This document shows, piece by piece, positions 24,275 through 37,481 of a DNA stretch of 64,000 bases (position 1 is the first letter of the stretch; the number at the start of each line of letters is the position of its first letter). A model generated the notes under the pieces. That model searched no databases. It had not been told where the DNA came from and was given only the letters and a program-made list of their open reading frames with translations. Made by a program: the position numbers and the translations under genes. The stretch is from Coriaria nepalensis. Its lineage: Eukaryota; Streptophyta; Magnoliopsida; Cucurbitales; Coriariaceae. The stretch is from the NCBI GenBank assembly GCA_027186245.1, contig CP114481.1, positions 32,147,501 to 32,211,500 on the forward strand, read 5' to 3'.

Positions 24275-24954
24275 CATTGCAAGGAAAGTGTGCATTCGTT
24301 TAAAATTAAAATTATTTCAATGAGTCCTCTCAAGTCAATAACTTATTTCAAAGCAATTCGAACGAATTCTAGTTTTGCACTACAGAGACAACTTTTGTGC
24401 ATAACTTGCAAATGATCATTGCAAGGAAAGTGTGCATTCGTTTAAAATTAAAATCAATTCAATGAGTCATTTCAAGTCAATAACTTACTTCAAAGCAAGT
24501 CGAACGTATTCTAGTTTTGCACTACAGAGACAACTTTTGTGCATAACTTGCAAATGATCATTGCAAGGAAAGTGTGCATTCGTTTAACCTTCAAATCATT
24601 TCAATGAGTCATTTCAAGTCAATAACTTATTTCAAAGCAATTCGAACGAATTCTAGTTTTGCACTACAGAGACAACTTTTGTGCATAACTTGCAAATGAT
24701 CATTGCAAGGAAAGTGTGCATTCGTTTAAAATTAAAATCATTTCAATGAGTCCTTTCAAGTCAATAACTTATTTCGAAGAAAGTCGAACGAATTCTAGTT
24801 TTGCACTACAGACATAACTTTTGTGCATAACTTGCAAATGATCATTGCAAGGAAAGTGTGCATTCGTTTAACCTTAAAATCATTTCAATGAGTCATTTCA
24901 AGTCAATAACTTATTTCATAGCAAGTCAAACGTATTCTAGTTTTGCACTACAGA
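24275..24954 (+). repeat. 7-monomer offset block in 23-25 kb, copy 2, with a 2-monomer echo
   Basis: It matches 23281-23960. Its last two monomers (24701-24984: GAAGAAAG/CAGACATAAC, then CATAGCAAGTCAAACG) are repeated directly as 24985-25268, a 284-bp tandem duplication. Confidence 0.82.
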
Positions 24955-24984
24955 GACAACTTTTGTGCATAACTTGCAAATGAT

Positions 24985-26869
24985 CATTGCAAGGAAAGTG
25001 TGCATTCGTTTAAAATTAAAATCATTTCAATGAGTCCTTTCAAGTCAATAACTTATTTCGAAGAAAGTCGAACGAATTCTAGTTTTGCACTACAGACATA
25101 ACTTTTGTGCATAACTTGCAAATGATCATTGCAAGGAAAGTGTGCATTCGTTTAACCTTAAAATCATTTCAATGAGTCATTTCAAGTCAATAACTTATTT
25201 CATAGCAAGTCAAACGTATTCTAGTTTTGCACTACAGACACAACTTTTGTGCATAACTTGCAAATGATCATTGCAAGGAAAGTGTCCATTCGTTTAAAAT
25301 TAAAATCATTTCAATGAGTCCTTTCAAGTCAATAACTTATTTCGGAGCAAGTCGAACGAATTCTAGTTTTGCGCTACAGAGACAACTTTTGTGCATAACT
25401 TGCAAATGATCATCGAAAGGAAAGTGTGCATTCGTTTAACCTTAAAATCATTTCAATGAGTCATTTCAAGTCAATAACTTATTTCAAAGCAATTCGAACG
25501 AATTCTAGTTTTGCACTACAGTGACAACTTTTTTGCATAACTTGCAAATGATCATTGCAAGGAAAGTGTGCATTCGTTGAAAATTAAAATCATTTCAATG
25601 AGTCATTTCAAGTCAATAACTTATTTCGAAGCAAGTCGATCGAATTCTAGTTTTGCACTACAAACATAACTTTTGTGCATAACTTGCAAATGATCATTGC
25701 AAGGAAAGTGTGCATTCGTTTAACCTTAAAATAATTTCAATGAGTCATTTCAAGTCAATAACTTATTTCGTAGCAAGTCGAACGTATTCTAGTTTTGCAC
25801 TACAGACACAACTTTTGTGCATAACTTGCAAATGATCATTGCAAGGAAAGTGTGCATTCGTTGAAAATTAAAATCATTTCAATGAGTCATTTCAAGTCAA
25901 TAACTTATTTCATAGCAAGTCGAACGTATTCTAGTTTTGCACTACAGACACAACTTTTGTGCATAACTTGCAAATGATCATTGTAGGGAAAGTGTGCATT
26001 CGTTTAACCTTAAAATCTTTTCAATGAGTCATTTCAAGTCAATAACTTACTTCAAAGCAAGTCGAACGTATTCTAGTTTTGCACTACAGACACAACTTTT
26101 GTGCATAACTTGCAAATGATCATTGCAAGGAAAGTGTGGATTCGTTTAACCTTAAAATCATTTCAATGAGTCATTTCAAGTCAATAACCTATTTCAAAGC
26201 AATTCGAACGAATTCTAGTTTTGCACTACAGAGACAACTTTTGTGCATAACTTGCAAATGATCATTGCAAGGAAAGTGTCCATTCGTTTAAAATTAAAAT
26301 CATTTCAATGAGTCCTTTCAAGTGAATAACTTATTTCGGAGCAAGTCGAACGAATTCTAGTTTTGCACTACAGAGACAACTTTTGTGCATAACTTGCAAA
26401 TGATCAGCGAAAGGAAAGTGTGCATTCGTTTAACCTTAAAATCATTTCAATGAGTCATTTCAAGTCAATAACTTATTTCAAAGCAATTCGAACGAATTCT
26501 AGTTTTGCACTACAGAGACAACTTTTGTGCATAACTTGCAAATGATCATTGCAAGGAAAGTGTGCATTCGTTTAAAATTAAAATCATTTCAATGAGTCCT
26601 TTCAAGTCATTAACTTATTTCGAAGCAATTCGAACGAATTCTAGTTTTGCACTACAGAGACAACTTTTGTGCATAACTTGCAAATGATCATTGCAAGGAA
26701 AGTGTGCATTCGTTTAAAATTAAAATCATTTCAATGAGTCCTTTCAAGTCAATAACTTATTTCGAAGCAAGTAGAACGAATTCTAGTTTTCCACTACAGA
26801 GACAACTTTTGTGCATAACTTCCAAATGATCATTGCAAGGAAAGTGTGCATTCGTTTAACCTTAAAATC
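24985..26869 (+). repeat. 13-monomer block matching 20441-22325
   Basis: The offset is 4544 bp (32 monomers). It includes GCGCTACAGAG (25371), CATCGAAAGG, CATTGTAGGG, GTGTGGATTCG, TGATCAGCGAAAGG (26401), CAAGTCATTAAC (26603) and GCAAGTAGAACG with TTTTCCACTAC. Part of it also matches 13909-15150 at 11360 bp. The match ends where this copy has ATCATATCAATGAG and 22325 has ATCATTTCAATGAG. Confidence 0.88.
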
Positions 26870-27040
26870 ATATCAATGAGTCATTTCAAGTCAATAACTT
26901 ACTTCAAAGCAATTCGAACGAATTCTAGTTTTGCACTACAGACACAACTTTTGTGCATAACTTGCAAATGATCATTGCAAGGAAAGTGTGCATTCGTTTA
27001 ACCTTAAAATCATTTCAATGAGTCATTTCAAGTCAATAAC
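25979..27040 (+). repeat. 16-monomer-offset block, copy 1
   Basis: It matches 28251-29312 at 2272 bp (16 monomers). Shared markers are AAAATCTTTTC, GTGTGGATTCG, TGATCAGCG (26401 and 28673), CAAGTCATTAAC and ATCATATCAATGAG (26868 and 29140). Confidence 0.85.
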
Positions 27041-27114
27041 CTATTTCAAAGCAATTCGAACGAATTCTAGTTTTGCACTACAGAGACAACTTTTGTGCAT
27101 AACTTGCAAATGAT
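26689..27114 (+). repeat. 3-monomer (426-bp) tandem duplication, copy 1
   Basis: The three monomers (GCAAGTAGAACG/TTTTCCACTAC; ATCATATCAATGAG with TTACTTC; CCTATTTC with CAGAGACAAC) are repeated at once as 27115-27540. I noticed CTTCC here against CTCCC in copy 2. Confidence 0.88.
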
Positions 27115-27540
27115 CATTGCAAGGAAAGTGTGCATTCGTTTAAAATTAAAATCATTTCAATGAGTCCTTTCAAGTCAATAACTTATTTCGAAGCAAGTAG
27201 AACGAATTCTAGTTTTCCACTACAGAGACAACTTTTGTGCATAACTCCCAAATGATCATTGCAAGGAAAGTGTGCATTCGTTTAACCTTAAAATCATATC
27301 AATGAGTCATTTCAAGTCAATAACTTACTTCAAAGCAATTCGAACGAATTCTAGTTTTGCACTACAGACACAACTTTTGTGCATAACTTGCAAATGATCA
27401 TTGCAAGGAAAGTGTGCATTCGTTTAACCTTAAAATCATTTCAATGAGTCATTTCAAGTCAATAACCTATTTCAAAGCAATTCGAACGAATTCTAGTTTT
27501 GCACTACAGAGACAACTTTTGTGCATAACTTGCAAATGAT
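27115..27540 (+). repeat. 3-monomer (426-bp) tandem duplication, copy 2
   Basis: It directly follows and matches 26689-27114 at exactly 426 bp. Confidence 0.88.
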
Positions 27541-28250
27541 CATTGCAAGGAAAGTGTCCATTCGTTTAAAATTAAAATCATTTCAATGAGTCCTTTCAAG
27601 TCAATAACTTATTTCGAAGAAAGTCGAACGAATTCTAGTTTTGCACTACAAACATAACTTTTGTGCATAACTTGCAAATGATCATTGCAAGGAAAGTGTA
27701 CATTCGTTTAACCTTAAAATCATTTCAATGAGTCATTTCAAGTCAATAACTTATTTCAAAGCAATTTGAACGAATTCTAGTTTTGCACTACAGACACAAC
27801 TTCTGTGCATAACTTCCAAATGATCATTGCAAGGAAAGTGTGCATTCGTTTAACCTTAAAATCATTTCAATGAGTCATTTCAAGTCAATAACTTATTTCA
27901 AAGCAATTCGAACGAATTCTAGTTTTGCACTACAGAGACAACTTTTGTGCATAAATTGCAAATGATCATTGCAAGGAAAGTGTGCATTCGTTGAAAATTA
28001 AAATCATTTCAATGAGTCATTTCAAGTCAATAACTTATTTCATAGCAAGTCGAACGTATTCTAGTTTTGCACTACAGACACAACTTTTGTGCATAACTTG
28101 CAAATGATCATTGCAAGGAAAGTGTGCATTCGTTTAAAATTAAAATCAATTCAATGAGTCATTTCAAGTCAATAACTTACTTCAAAGCAAGTCGAACGTA
28201 TTCTAGTTTTGCACTACAGAGACAACTTTTGTGCATAACTTGCAAATGAT

Positions 28251-29312
28251 CATTGCAGGGAAAGTGTGCATTCGTTTAACCTTAAAATCTTTTCAATGAG
28301 TCATTTCAAGTCAATAACTTACTTCAAAGCAAGTCGAACGTATTCTAGTTTTGCACTACAGACACAACTTTTGTGCATAACATGCCAATGATCATTGCAA
28401 GGAAAGTGTGGATTCGTTTAACCTTAAAATCATTTCAATGAGTCATTTCAAGCCAATAACCTATTTCAAAGCAATTCGAACGAATTCTAGTTTTGCACTA
28501 CAGAGACAACTTTTGTGCATAACTTGCAAATGATCATTGCAAGGAAAGTGTCCATTCGTTTAAAATTAAAATCATTTCAATGAGTCCTTTCAAGTGAATA
28601 ACTTATTTCGGAGCAAGTCGAACGAATTCTAGTTTTGCACTACAGAGACAACTTTGGTGCATAACTTGCAAATGATCAGCGAAAGGAAAGTGTGCATTCG
28701 TTTAACCTTAAAATCATTTCAATGAGTCATTTCAAGTCAATAACTTATTTCAAAGCAATTCGAACGAATTCTAGTTTTGCACTACAGAGACAACTTTTGT
28801 GCATAACTTGCAAATGATCATTGCAAGGAAAGTGTGCATTCGTTTAAAATTAAAATCATTTCAATGAGTCCTTTCAAGTCATTAACTTATTTCGAAGCAA
28901 TTCGAACGAATTCTAGTTTTGCACTACAGAGACAACTTTTGTGCATAACTTGCAAATGATCATTGCAAGGAAAGTGTGCATTCGTTTAAAATTAAAATCA
29001 TTTCAATGAGTCCTTTCAAGTCAATAACTTATTTCGAAGCAAGTAGAACGAATTCTAGTTTTCCACTACAGAGACAACTTTTGTGCATAACTTCCAAATG
29101 ATCATTGCAAGGAAAGTGTGCATTCGTTTAACCTTAAAATCATATCAATGAGTCATTTCAAGTCAATAACTTACTTCAAAGCAATTCGAACGAATTCTAG
29201 TTTTGCACTACAGACACAACTTTTGTGCATAACTTGCAAATGATCATTGCAAGGAAAGTGTGCATTCGTTTAACCTTAAAATCATTTCAATGAGTCATTT
29301 CAAGTCAATAAC
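28251..29312 (+). repeat. 16-monomer-offset block, copy 2
   Basis: It matches 25979-27040. Private changes here include CATGCCAATGATC near 28381, CAAGCCAATAAC near 28450 and ACTTTGGTGC near 28651. Confidence 0.85.
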
Positions 29313-32160
29313 TTATTTCAAAGCAATTCGAACGAATTCTAGTTTTGCACTACAGAGACAACTTTTGTGCATAACTTGCAAATGATCATTGCAAGGAAAG
29401 TGTGCATTCGTTTAAAATTAAAATCATTTCAATGAGTCCTTTCAAGTGAATAACTTATTTCGAGGAAAGTCGAACGAATTCTAGTTTTGCACTATAGACA
29501 TAACTTTTGTGCATAACTTGCAAATGATCATTGCAAGGAAAGTGTGCATTCGTTTAAAATTAAAATCAATTCAATGAGTCATTTCAAGTCAATAACTTAC
29601 TTCAAAGCAAGTCGAACGTATTCTAGTTTTGCACTACAGACACAACTTTTGTGCATAACTTGCAAATGATCATTGCAGGGAAAGTGTGCATTCGTTTAAC
29701 CTTAAAATAATTTCAATGAGTCATTTCAAGTCAATAACTTATTTCATAGCAAGTCGAACGTATTCTAGGTTTGCACTACAGACACAACTTTTGTGCATAA
29801 CTTGCAAATGATCATTGCAGGGAAAGTGTGCATTCGTTTAACCTTAAAATCATTTCAATGAGACATTTCAAGTCAATAACTTATTTCAAAGCAATTCGAA
29901 CGAATTCTAGTTTTGCACTACAGAGACAACTTTTGTGCATAACTTGCAAATGATCATTGCAAGGAAAGTGTGCATTCGTTTAACCTTAAAATCATTTCAA
30001 TGAGTCATTTCAAGTCAATAACTTATTTCAAAGCAATTCGAACGAATTCTAGTTTTGCACTACAGAGACAACTTTTGTGCATAACTTGCAAATGATCATT
30101 GCAAGGAAAGTGTGCATTCGTTTAAAATTAAAATCATTTCAATGAGTCCTTTCAAGTCAATAACTTATTTCGAAGAAAGTCGAACGAATTCTAGTTTTGC
30201 ACTATAGACATAACTTTTGTGCATAACTTGCAAATGATCATTGCAAGGAAAGTGTGCATTCGTTTAACATTAAAATAATTTCAATGAGTCATTTCAAGTC
30301 AATAACTTATTTCATAGCAAGTCGAACGTATTCTAGTTTTGCACTACAGAGACAACTTTTGTGCATAACTTGCAAATGATCATTGCAAGGAAAGTGTGCA
30401 TTCGTTTAACCTTAAAATAATTTCAATGAGTCATTTCAAGTCAATAACTTATTTCATAGCAAGTCGAACGTATTCTAGGTTTGCACTACAGACACAACTT
30501 TTGTGCATAACTTGCAAATGATCATTGCAGGGAAAGTGTGCATTCGTTTAACCTTAAAATAATTTCAATGAGTCATTTCAAGTCAATAACTTATTTCATA
30601 GCAAGTCGAACGTATTCTAGGTTTGCACTACAGACACAACTTTTGTGCATAACTTGCAAATGATCATTGCAAGGAAAGTGTGCATTCGTTTAAAATTAAA
30701 ATCATTTCAATGAGTCCTTTCAAGTCAATAACTTATTTTGAAGAAAGTCGAACGAATTCTAGTTTTGCACTACAGACATAACTTTTGTGCATAACTTGCA
30801 AATGATCATTGCAAGGAAAGTGTGCATTCGTTTAACCTTAAAATCATTTCAATGAGTCATTTCAAGTCAATAACTTATTTCATAGCAAGTCAAACGTATT
30901 CTAGTTTTGCACTACAGACACAACTTTTGTGCATAACTTGCAAATGATCATTGCAAGGAAAGTGTGCATTCGTTAAAAATTAAATTCATTTCAATGAGTC
31001 CTTTCAAGTCAATAACTTATTTTGAAGCAATTCGAACGTATTCTAGTTTTGCACTACAGACACAACTTTTGTGCATAACTTGCAAATGATCATTGCAGGG
31101 AAAGTGTGCATTCGTTTAACCTTAAAATAATTTCAATGAGTCATTTCAAGTCAATAACTTATTTCATAGCAAGTCGAACGTATTCTAGGTTTGCACTACA
31201 GACACAACTTTTGTGCATAACTTGCAAATGATCATTGCAAGGAAAGTGTGCATTCGTTTAACCTTAAAATCATTTCAATGAGTCATTTCAAGTCAATAAC
31301 TTATTTCAAAGCAATTCGAACGAATTCTAGTTTTGCACTACAGAGACAACTTTTGTGCATAACTTGCAAATGATCATTGCAAGGAAAGTGTGCATTCGTT
31401 TAACCTTAAAATCATTTCAATGAGTCATTTCAAGTCAATAACTTATTTCAAAGCAATTCGAACGAATTCTAGTTTTGCACTACAGAGACAACTTTTGTGC
31501 ATAACTTGCAAATGATCATTGCAAGGAAAGTGTGCATTCGTTTAAAATTAAAATCATTTCAATGAGCCCTTTCAAGTCAATAACTTATTTCGAAGCAAGT
31601 CGATCGAATTCTAGTTTTGCACTACAAACATAACTTTTGTGCATAACTTGCAAATGATCATTGCAAGGAAAGTGTGCATTCGTTTAACCTTAAAATCTTT
31701 TCAATGAGTCATTTCAAGTCAATAACTTACTTCAAAGCAAGTCGAACGTATTCTAGTTTTGCACTACAGACACAATTTTTTTTCAAAACTTGCAAATGAT
31801 CATTGCAAGGAAAGTGTGCATTCGTTTAACCTTAAAATCATTTCAATGAGTCATTTCAACTCAATAACCTATTTCAAAGCAATTCGAACGAATTCTAGTT
31901 TTGCACTACAGAGACAACTTTTGTGCATAACTTGCAAATGATCATTGCAAGGAAAGTGTCCATTCGTTTAAAATTAAAATCATTTCAATGAGTCCTTTCA
32001 AGTCAATAACTTATTTCGGAGCAAGTCGAACGAATTCTAGTTTTGCACTACAGAGACAACTTTTGTGCATAACTTGCAAATGATCATCGAAAGGAAAGTG
32101 TGCATTCGTTTAACCTTAAAATCATTTCAATGAGTCATTTCAAGTCAATAACTTATTTCA
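29245..32160 (+). repeat. About 20-monomer duplicated block, copy 1 (2916 bp)
   Basis: It matches 32511-35000. Markers in order are AATCAATTC, CATTGCAGGG, GAGACATTTC (29861), AACATTAAAATAA (30266), CAAGTCAAACG, GAGCCCTTTC (31564), CACAATTTTTTTTC (31771), CAACTCAATAACC and CATCGAAAGG. Copy 1 has four monomers (30949-31516) that are absent in copy 2 and lacks one that copy 2 has. Confidence 0.88.
31771..31790 (+). other. Clustered substitutions making an 8-T run (copy 1)
   Basis: CACAATTTTTTTTCAAAAC replaces the usual CACAACTTTTGTGCATAAC: four changes within eleven bases, with no length change. It destroys the CACAA/TTGTG hairpin and removes the TAA that normally stops that reading frame. The same cluster lies at 34611-34630, 2840 bp away. 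The corresponding monomer near 37592 has the normal sequence. Confidence 0.85.
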
Positions 32161-32510
32161 AAGCAATTTGAACGAATTCTAGTTTTGCACTACAGACACA
32201 ACTTCTGTGCATAACTTCCAAATGATCATTGCAAGGAAAGTGTGCATTCGTTTAACCTTAAAATCATTTCAATGAGTCATTGAAAGTCAATAACTTATTT
32301 CAAAGCAATTCGAACGAATTCTAGTTTTGCACTACAGAGACAACTTTTGTGCATAACTTGCAAATGATTATTGCAAGGAAAGTGTGCATTCGTTTAAAAT
32401 TAAAGTCATTTCAATGAGTCCTTTCAAGTCAATAACTTATTTCGAAGCAAGTCGATCGAATTCTAGTTTTGCACCACAGAGACAACTTTTGTGCATAACT
32501 TGCAAATGAT

Positions 32511-35000
32511 CATTGCAAGGAAAGTGTGCATTCGTTTAACCTTAAAATCATTTCAATGAGTCATTTCAAGTCAATAACTTATTTCAAAGCAATTCGAACG
32601 AATTCTAGTTTTGCACTACAGAGACAACTTTTGTGCATAACTTGCAAATGATCATTGCAAGGAAAGTGTGCATTCGTTTAAAATTAAAATCATTTCAATG
32701 AGTCCTTTCAAGTCAATAACTTATTTCGAAGAAAGTCGAACGAATTCTAGTTTTGCACTATAGACATAACTTTTGTGCATAACTTGCAAATGATCATTGC
32801 AAGGAAAGTGTGCATTCGTTTAAAATTAAAATCAATTCAATGAGTCATTTCAAGTCAATAACTTACTTCAAAGCAAGTCGAACGTATTCTAGTTTTGCAC
32901 TACAGACACAACTTTTGTGCATAACTTGCAAATGATCATTGCAGGGAAAGTGTGCATTCGTTTAACCTTAAAATAATTTCAATGAGTCATTTCAAGTCAA
33001 TAACTTATTTCATAGCAAGTCGAACGTATTCTAGGTTTGCACTACAGACACAACTTTTGTGCATAACTTGCAAATGATCATTGCAGGGAAAGTGTGCATT
33101 CGTTTAACCATAAAATCATTTCAATGAGACATTTCAAGTCAATAACTTATTTCAAAGCAATTCGAACGAATTCTAGTTTTGCACTACAGAGACAACTTTT
33201 GTGCATAACTTGCAAATGATCATTGCAAGGAAAGTGTGCATTCGTTTAACCTTAAAATCATTTCAATGAGTCATTTCAAGTCAATAACTTATTTCAAAGC
33301 AATTCGAACGAATTCTAGTTTTGCACTACAGAGACAACTTTTGTGCATAACTTGCAAATGATCATTGCAAGGAAAGTGTGCATTCGTTTAACCTTAAAAT
33401 CATTTCAATGAGTCATTTCAAGTCAATAACTTATTTCAAAGCAATTCGAACGAATTCTAGTTTTGCACTACAGAGACAACTTTTGTGCATAACTTGCAAA
33501 TGATCATTGCAAGGAAAGTGTGCATTCGTTTAAAATTAAAATCATTTCAATGAGTCCTTTCAAGTCAATAACTTATTTCGAAGAAAGTCGAACGAATTCT
33601 AGTTTTGCACTATAGACATAACTTTTGTGCATAACTTGCAAATGATCATTGCAAGGAAAGTGTGCATTCGTTTAACATTAAAATAATTTCAATGAGTCAT
33701 TTCAAGTCAATAACTTATTTCATAGCAAGTCGAACGTATTCTAGTTTTGCACTACAGAGACAACTTTTGTGCATAACTTGCAAATGATCATTGCAAGGAA
33801 AGTGTGCATTCGTTTAACCTTAAAATAATTTCAATGAGTCATTTCAAGTCAATAACTTATTTCATAGCAAGTCGAACGTATTCTAGGTTTGCACTACAGA
33901 CACAACTTTTGTGCATAACTTGCAAATGATCATTGCAGGGAAAGTGTGCATTCGTTTAACCTTAAAATAATTTCAATGAGTCATTTCAAGTCAATAACTT
34001 ATTTCATAGCAAGTCGAACGTATTCTAGGTTTGCACTACAGACACAACTTTTGTGCATAACTTGCAAATGATCATTGCAAGGAAAGTGTGCATTCGTTTA
34101 AAATTAAAATCATTTCAATGAGTCCTTTCAAGTCAATAACTTATTTCGAAGAAAGTCGAACGAATTCTAGTTTTGCACTACAGACATAACTTTTGTGCAT
34201 AACTTGCAAATGATCATTGCAAGGAAAGTGTGCATTCGTTTAACCTTAAAATCATTTCAATGAGTCATTTCAAGTCAATAACTTATTTCATAGCAAGTCA
34301 AACGTATTCTAGTTTTGCACTACAGACACAACTTTTGTGCATAACTTGCAAATGATCATTGCAAGGAAAGTGTGCATTCGTTTAAAATTAAAATCATTTC
34401 AATGAGCCCTTTCAAGTCAATAACTTATTTCGAAGCAAGTCGATCGAATTCTAGTTTTGCACTACAAACATAACTTTTGTGCATAACTTGCAAATGATCA
34501 TTGCAAGGAAAGTGTGCATTCGTTTAACCTTAAAATCTTTTCAATGAGTCATTTCAAGTCAATAACTTACTTCAAAGCAAGTCGAACGTATTCTAGTTTT
34601 GCACTACAGACACAATTTTTTTTCAAAACTTGCAAATGATCATTGCAAGGAAAGTGTGCATTCGTTTAACCTTAAAATCATTTCAATGAGTCATTTCAAC
34701 TCAATAACCTATTTCAAAGCAATTCGAACGAATTCTAGTTTTGCACTACAGAGACAACTTTTGTGCATAACTTGCAAATGATCATTGCAAGGAAAGTGTC
34801 CATTCGTTTAAAATTAAAATCATTTCAATGAGTCCTTTCAAGTCAATAACTTATTTCGGAGCAAGTCGAACGAATTCTAGTTTTGCACTATAGAGACAAC
34901 TTTTGTGCATAACTTGCAAATGATCATCGAAAGGAAAGTGTGCATTCGTTTAACCTTAAAATCATTTCAATGAGTCATTTCAAGTCAATAACTTATTTGA
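32511..35000 (+). repeat. About 17-monomer duplicated block, copy 2 (2490 bp)
   Basis: The offsets to copy 1 are 3266 bp (23 monomers) up to about 33362, 3408 (24) in the middle and 2840 (20) after 34357. This fits one extra monomer here (about 33363-33504) and a four-monomer, 568-bp deletion at the 34356/34357 junction. All steps are exact multiples of 142. Confidence 0.88.
34611..34630 (+). other. Clustered substitutions making an 8-T run (copy 2)
   Basis: It is identical to the cluster at 31771-31790 and inherited through the 29.2-35.0 kb duplication. Confidence 0.85.
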
Positions 35001-35208
35001 AAGCAATTCGAACGAATTCTAGTTTTGCACTACAGAGACAACTTTTGTGCATAACTTGCAAATGATCATTGCAAGGAAAGTGTGCATTCGTTGAAAATTA
35101 AAATCATTTCAATGAGTCATTTCAAGTCAATAACTTATTTCATAGCAAGTCGAACGTATTCTAGTTTTGCACAACAGACACAACTTTTGTGCATAACTTG
35201 CAAATGAT

Positions 35209-35349
35209 CATTGCAAGGAAAGTGTGCATTCGTTTAAAATTAAAATCAATTCAATGAGTCATTTCAAGTCAATAACTTACTTCAAAGCAAGTCGAACGTA
35301 TTCTAGTTTTGCACTACAGACACAACTTTTGTGCATAATTGCAAATGAT
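35209..35349 (+). repeat. 141-bp monomer
   Basis: One base is missing in GTGCATAATTGCAAATG (around 35332-35345) where others have GTGCATAACTTGCAAATG. The change of frame gives the longest stop-free stretch of the window (35224-35490), which I do not regard as coding. Confidence 0.88.
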
Positions 35350-36201
35350 CATTGCAAGGAAAGTGTGCATTCGTTTAACCTTAAAATCATTTCAATGAGT
35401 CATTTCAAGTCAATAACTTATTTCAACGCAATTCGAACGAATTCTAGTTTTGCACTACAGAGACAACTTTTGTGCATAACTTGCAAATGATCATTGCAAG
35501 GAAAGTGTGCATTTGTTTAAAATTAAAATCATTTCAATGAGTCCTTTCAAGTCAATAACTTATTTCGAAGCAATTCGAACGAATTCTAGTTTTGCACTAC
35601 AGAGACAACTTTTGTGCATAACTTGCAAATGATCATTGCAAGGAAAGTGTGCATTCGTTTAAAATTAAAATCATTTCAATGAGTCCTTTCAAGTCAATAA
35701 CTTATTTCGAAGAAAGTCGAACGAATTCTAGTTTTGCACTATAGACATAACTTTTGTGCATAACTTGCAAATGATCATTGCAAGAAAAGTGTGCATTCGT
35801 TTAACCTTAAAATCATTTCAATGAGTCATTTCAAGTCAATAATTTATTTCAAGGCAATTCGAACGAATTCTAGTTTTGCACTACAGACACAACTTTTGTG
35901 CATAACTTGCAAATGATCATTGCAAGGAAAGTGTGCATTCGTTTAACCTTAAAATCGTTTCAATGAGTCATTTCAAGTCAATAACTTATTTCAAAGCAAT
36001 TCGAACGAATTCTAGTTTTGCACTACAGAGACAACTTTTGTGCATAACTTGCAAATGATCATTGCAAGAAAAGTGTGCATTCGTTTAAAATTAAAATCAT
36101 TTCAATGAGTCCTTTCAAGTCAATAACTTATTTCGAAGCAAGTCGATCGAATTCTAGTTTTGCACCACAAACATAACTTTTGTGCATAACTTACAAATGA
36201 T

Positions 36202-36487
36202 TATTGCAAGGAAAGTGTGCATTCGTTTAACCTTAAAATAATATCAATGAGTCAGTTCAAGTCAATAACTTATTTCGTAGCAAGTCGAACATATTCTAGT
36301 TTTGCACTACAGACACAACTTTTGTGCATAACTTGCAAAATGATCATTGCAAGGAAAGTGTGCATTCGTTTAACCTTAAAATCATTTCAATGAGTCATTT
36401 CAAGTCAATAACTTATTTCAAAGCAATTTGGAACGAATTCTAGTTTTGCACTACAGAGACAACTTTTGTGCATAACTTGCAAATGAT
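36202..36487 (+). repeat. Two adjacent 143-bp monomers
   Basis: Each has one inserted base: GCAAAATGATC near 36337 and CAATTTGGAACG near 36425. They lie in a stretch (36060-37200) that resembles 12773-13900, where CACCACAAACATAAC and CAGTTCAAGTC variants also occur. Confidence 0.85.
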
Positions 36488-37481
36488 CATTGCAAGGAAA
36501 GTGTGCATTCGTTTAAAATTAAAATCATTTCAATGAGTCCTCTCAAGTCAATAACTTATTTCGAAGCAATTCGAACGAATTCTAGTTTTGCACTACAGAG
36601 ACAACTTTTGTGCATAACTTGCAAATGATCATTGCAAGGAAAGTGTGCATTCGTTTAAAATTAAAATCAATTCAATGAGCCATTTCAAGTCAATAACTTA
36701 CTTCAAAGCAAGTCGGACGTATTCTAGTTTTGCACTACAGAGACAACTTTTGTGCATAACTTGCAAATGATCATTGCAAGGAAAGTGTGCATTCTGTTAA
36801 CCTTAAAATCATTTCAATGAGTCATTTCAAGTCAATAACTTATTTCAAAGCAATTCGAACGAATTCTAGTTTTGCACTACAGAGACAACTTTTGTGCATA
36901 ACTTGCAAATGATCATTGCAAGGAAAGTGTGCATTCGTTTAAAATTAAAATCATTTTAATGAGTCCTTTCAAGTCAATAACTTATTTCGAAGAAAGTCGA
37001 ACGAATTCTAGTTTTGCACTACAGACATAACTTTTGTGCATAACTTGCAAATGATCATTGCAAGGAAAGTGTGCATTCGTTTAACCTTAAAATCATTTCA
37101 ATGAGTCATTTCAAGTCAATAACTTATTTCATAGCAAGTCAAATGTATTCTAGTTTTGCACTACAGACACAACTTTTGTGCATAACTTGCAAATGATCAT
37201 TGCAAGGAAAGTGTGCATTCGTTAAAAATTAAAATCATTTCAATGAGTCCTTTCAAGTCAATAACTTATTTCGAAGCAATTCGAACGAATTCTAGTTTTG
37301 CACTACAGAGACAACTTTTGTTCATAACTTGGAAATGATCATTGCAAGGAAAGTGTGCATTCGTTTAACCTTAAAATAATTTCAATGAGTCATTTCAAGT
37401 CAATAACTTATTTCATAGCAAGTCGAACATATTCTAGTTTTGCACTACAGACACAACTTTTGTGCATAACTTGCAAATGAT

